From Oscillospiraceae bacterium (GTDB lineage Bacteria; Bacillota; Clostridia; Oscillospirales; Acutalibacteraceae), in the NCBI GenBank assembly GCA_902761265.1, contig CACWJV010000147.1:1-14591 (forward strand): 14,591 nucleotides of DNA. The letters run 5' to 3'. Within the stretch, counting starts at the first letter, position 1. Each line of letters starts with the position of its first letter. Shown here piece after piece: positions 12,791 through 14,591 of the stretch. A program made the position numbers and the translations under genes. The notes beneath the pieces are model-generated. The model saw only the letters and a program-made list of their open reading frames with translations, was not told the origin of the DNA and ran no database searches.

Positions 12791-12960
12791 CTGTAGCGTC
12801 GGCGTTTCGCCGACCCGGGCTGCAACGGTAAGGTTCCATAGCCGCCAGATTGGCGGCGACTACAATTGCAACGACAACCCAGCGCCCGTAGCGTCGATCA
12901 GCGATCGACTGGGCGCGAAAGGAAAACGAAACACAGCCGATCGGAGATCGGCGCTACAAT
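12791..12960. repeat. Array of four REP-like palindromes in alternating orientation
   Basis: Four hairpins, each with 7-bp arms and a 3-base loop, stand next to a GTAGC-type box: 12798-12814 (GTCGGCG/CGCCGAC, plus), 12841-12857 (GCCGCCA/TGGCGGC, minus), 12893-12909 (GTCGATC/GATCGAC, plus), 12936-12952 (GCCGATC/GATCGGC, minus). The box reads GTAGC on the strand named, or GTAGT in the second copy. The minus copies share AATTGTAG. This fills most of the roughly 360-base gap between trmL and the transporter; no gene is seen there. Confidence 0.8.
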
Positions 12961-12963
12961 TCC

Positions 12964-12987
12964 TTCATTTCTTCATTTCTTCATTCC
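12964..12987. repeat. Three tandem 8-bp units (TTCATTTC)
   Basis: TTCATTTC, TTCATTTC and TTCATTCC run head to tail directly after the palindrome array and end eight bases before the GGGGGTGAT that precedes the cation transporter. Confidence 0.8.
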
Positions 12988-13006
12988 TTTCCTCGGGGGT
13001 GATCCT

Positions 13007-13864
13007 ATCAAACACGCATCTACCGTTCTCAAAGTCTTTGCGCTCGGCATCGCGGTCAACGCCGCGCTGTTCGGGGTGAAACTGTACGTCGGTTTGTCCG
13101 TCAACAGTATCTGCATCTGGTCGGACGCGATCAACAATCTGGCCGATGCGCTCTCGTGCGGCGCGTCGCTGGGCTTTTCGGTGTGGAGTCTCAGACTCGG
13201 CAAATCGGCGCAGCGCGATCTGCCCGAAAAAGGCGAACAGCTTTTGGCGTTTTTGTTGTCGGCGATCGTGGCGTTTGTGGGCGTTTCGTTTGCCTACTCC
13301 TCGCTCGAGCGGCTGCTCTATCCAACGCCGGTGTGGTTTTCCGTCAAGTATTTCCTCATCGTACTGCTCACAGTATTCGTCAAGCTTTTTCTCTTTTTCC
13401 TCTACCGCCGCTTTGCACGTATTACCGGCTCGCGGGTGCTGCGGGTATTGCAGGCGGACAGCGGGATGGACTGCGTGATCACCACGGCAACGCTTTTGTC
13501 GTTTACCCTCACGCGTTGGCTGGAGTTTTCGGTCGACGCTGTGTTCGGCGTTGTCATCAGCGTTTTTCTGCTCGTTGGAGCGGCAAAGCTTTTGGTGGGG
13601 CATCTGCGTGCGCTGCTGAATGTGGTGAATGAAACGACGCGAAACGCGGTGGAAAGTTCGATTTCCGCTTGCAAAGCTCTTGCAAAATTGGAAAAAATAC
13701 AGTATCATATCGGAAGAGACGATCAGACGACGGCGTTCGTTTTTGCGTCGTTCGATCCGTCTATGCCGCCCGAAGCGCGGGAAACGGCGCTGCAACAGAC
13801 GGCAACGGAAACACGGAAACAAACAGGCGTGGCGCTGCGCTTCGTCTTGGAAACAGAAAAATAA
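13007..13864 (+). CDS. Cation diffusion facilitator (CDF) family transporter, start codon non-canonical or damaged
   Basis: The 285-residue product is a CDF exporter of divalent metals by H+ antiport. Six membrane segments are visible: about residues 8-30, 32-58, 78-100, 109-134, 150-170 and 177-200, then a cytoplasmic domain with HIGRDDQTTAFVFASF. TM2 holds SDAINNLAD (Asp40, Asp47) and TM5 DSGMD (Asp151, Asp155), the places of the metal-site acids. No ATG, GTG or TTG exists in frame at a sensible position. ATC at 13007 (KHASTVLK follows) is preceded by GGGGGTGATCCT, an appropriate ribosome-binding site. The next candidates are TTG at 12866, inside palindromic repeats, or GTG within TM1. So either AUC is used or an ATG was lost. 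The metallophosphoesterase gene starts 21 bases downstream. Confidence 0.85.
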   Translation: MKHASTVLKVFALGIAVNAALFGVKLYVGLSVNSICIWSDAINNLADALSCGASLGFSVWSLRLGKSAQRDLPEKGEQLLAFLLSAIVAFVGVSFAYSSLERLLYPTPVWFSVKYFLIVLLTVFVKLFLFFLYRRFARITGSRVLRVLQADSGMDCVITTATLLSFTLTRWLEFSVDAVFGVVISVFLLVGAAKLLVGHLRALLNVVNETTRNAVESSISACKALAKLEKIQYHIGRDDQTTAFVFASFDPSMPPEARETALQQTATETRKQTGVALRFVLETEK

Positions 13865-13877
13865 CCAAGGAAGGAGT

Positions 13878-13893
13878 GGCAGCTTTTGCTGCC
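13878..13893 (+). other. Hairpin between ribosome-binding site and start of the metallophosphoesterase
   Basis: GGCAGC / GCTGCC form a perfect 6-bp stem with loop TTTT, one base after AAGGAG (13871-13876). It covers the TTG start at 13886 and, when folded, brings the ATG at 13904 to about 11 bases from AAGGAG. Confidence 0.6.
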
Positions 13894-14591
13894 GAAGAAA
13901 CCTATGGCGAAAGAGAAAAAAGGCAAATCCAGAAGAGGCCGCCGCTTTTTGCGCGCGCTGGGTGTGATCGTGTGTCTGATCCTCGTGTTTGTATGTGTAA
14001 CAACGATCATCACCGTGGTGGGCGACCGGGCCAATATGAAAAAAGCGGTGTCGTTTACCCCGACGCAGTATGAATCGCAGCTTGTGCCCGAAAAGGACGC
14101 AGACGGCAACTGGTCGTTTACAACGGACCGTCCGTTCAAAATACTGCAGCTTACCGACATCCACATCGGTGCAGGCTGGATGTGTCTGAAAAAGGACAGC
14201 ATGGTGCTCAACGCGATCGCCGCGATGGTCACCGCGGAAAAGCCCGATCTCGTGATTGTCACAGGCGACGTGGCCTATCCGGTGCCGTTCCAGGCCGGTA
14301 CGTTTAACAACAAAAGCGCCGCCAAAATCTTTGCCGCCGAAATGGAACAGCTCGGCGTCTATTGGACGCTCGGTTTCGGCAACCACGACACCGAAGCTTA
14401 CAGCTACTATTCGCGCGAATACATGAGCCGCTTCTATGAAGAGGGCGACTATCCCCACTGCCTGTTTATGGCGGGACCCGAGGATGTGGACGGCTATTGC
14501 AACCAGATCATCAACGTGCGCAACTCCGACGGCATCATCACACAGTCGCTTTTCGTCTTTGACAGCCATTCCTACACCGACAACGACTGGT
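13886..14591 (+). CDS. Membrane-anchored metallophosphoesterase (purple acid phosphatase-like), 3' truncated by window edge
   Basis: The frame is open to the window edge. The N-terminus is highly basic (KEKKGKSRRGRRFLR) and followed by one membrane helix (LGVIVCLILVFVCVTTIITVV), so the catalytic part should lie outside the cell. Calcineurin-like metal motifs are present: LTDIHIG (DxH), VTGDVA (GD) and GFGNHDTE (GNHD); the later GHxH motifs would be beyond the edge. The family hydrolyses phosphomonoesters or diesters; substrate unknown. Start choice: TTG 13886 is nine bases from AAGGAG, whereas ATG 13904 (MAKEKKG) is 27 bases away unless the intervening hairpin folds. Both are in frame, so the product differs by six residues only. 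It probably forms an operon with the CDF gene 21 bases upstream. Confidence 0.85.
   Translation, partial: MLPKKPMAKEKKGKSRRGRRFLRALGVIVCLILVFVCVTTIITVVGDRANMKKAVSFTPTQYESQLVPEKDADGNWSFTTDRPFKILQLTDIHIGAGWMCLKKDSMVLNAIAAMVTAEKPDLVIVTGDVAYPVPFQAGTFNNKSAAKIFAAEMEQLGVYWTLGFGNHDTEAYSYYSREYMSRFYEEGDYPHCLFMAGPEDVDGYCNQIINVRNSDGIITQSLFVFDSHSYTDNDW

Noticed and set aside
12866..13006. TTG start at 12866 for the cation transporter
   Set aside because: The added 47 residues translate palindromic and tandem repeats, have no ribosome-binding site, and do not look like a CDF N-terminus.
12965..14569. A 534-codon open frame on the minus strand under the transporter and the phosphoesterase
   Set aside because: It is the antisense of two genes with clear family motifs. 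Its translation is a His/Arg/Gln-rich string with no domains, as expected from GC-biased codons read backwards.

Overview
The window looks like chromosome from a spore-forming Gram-positive of the class Clostridia, most likely an uncultured gut Oscillospiraceae-type genome. The basis is a complete ctsR-mcsA-mcsB-clpC order with CtsR heptad operators (a Bacillota signature), a PdaA-type cortex deacetylase, strong AAGGAGG ribosome-binding sites, high GC in coding DNA, and intergenic short tandem repeats and palindromes of a kind common in that family. The species cannot be named from the sequence.

Layout. 1-1443: 3' end of a P-type Ca2+-ATPase, with a terminator. 1513-2908: promoter, cytoplasmic GH27 alpha-galactosidase and a translationally overlapping 67-aa Cys-rich protein, closed by a bidirectional terminator. 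2961-4854 (minus): a two-gene sugar operon (TIM-barrel isomerase/epimerase, then Gfo/Idh/MocA oxidoreductase) converging on the galactosidase; together they suggest a small carbohydrate-use island. 5076-9517 (minus): the protein quality-control operon ctsR-mcsA-mcsB-clpC, with a sigma-A-like promoter flanked by two CtsR operators. In this sequence both mcsA and clpC are broken by short frame-shifting deletions, while ctsR and mcsB are intact. 9518-10011: a regulatory and repeat-rich gap. 10012-10158: a 48-aa Cys/Gly-rich membrane peptide gene. 10206-10649 (minus): a small secreted protein. 10758-11988 (minus): a 59-aa membrane peptide followed by a PdaA-like lipoprotein deacetylase. 12125-12643: trmL. 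12644-13000: a dense array of palindromic repeats. 13007-13864: a cation diffusion facilitator that lacks a canonical start codon. 13886-14591: 5' part of a membrane-anchored metallophosphoesterase.

The most notable signals are (i) the two deletions in one stress operon, the clpC one removing the pore loop and Walker B of the second AAA+ domain; (ii) a family of REP-like elements (a GTAGC box plus a hairpin of usually 7-bp arms and a 3-nt loop), seven copies in 14.6 kb, four of them arrayed in alternating orientation; (iii) 7- or 8-bp tandem repeats at gene ends that encode the tails of ClpC and TrmL; and (iv) the AUC-like start of the cation transporter. I did not find a phage, transposase, CRISPR array, defence system or RNA gene, and I see no clear new multi-gene system.
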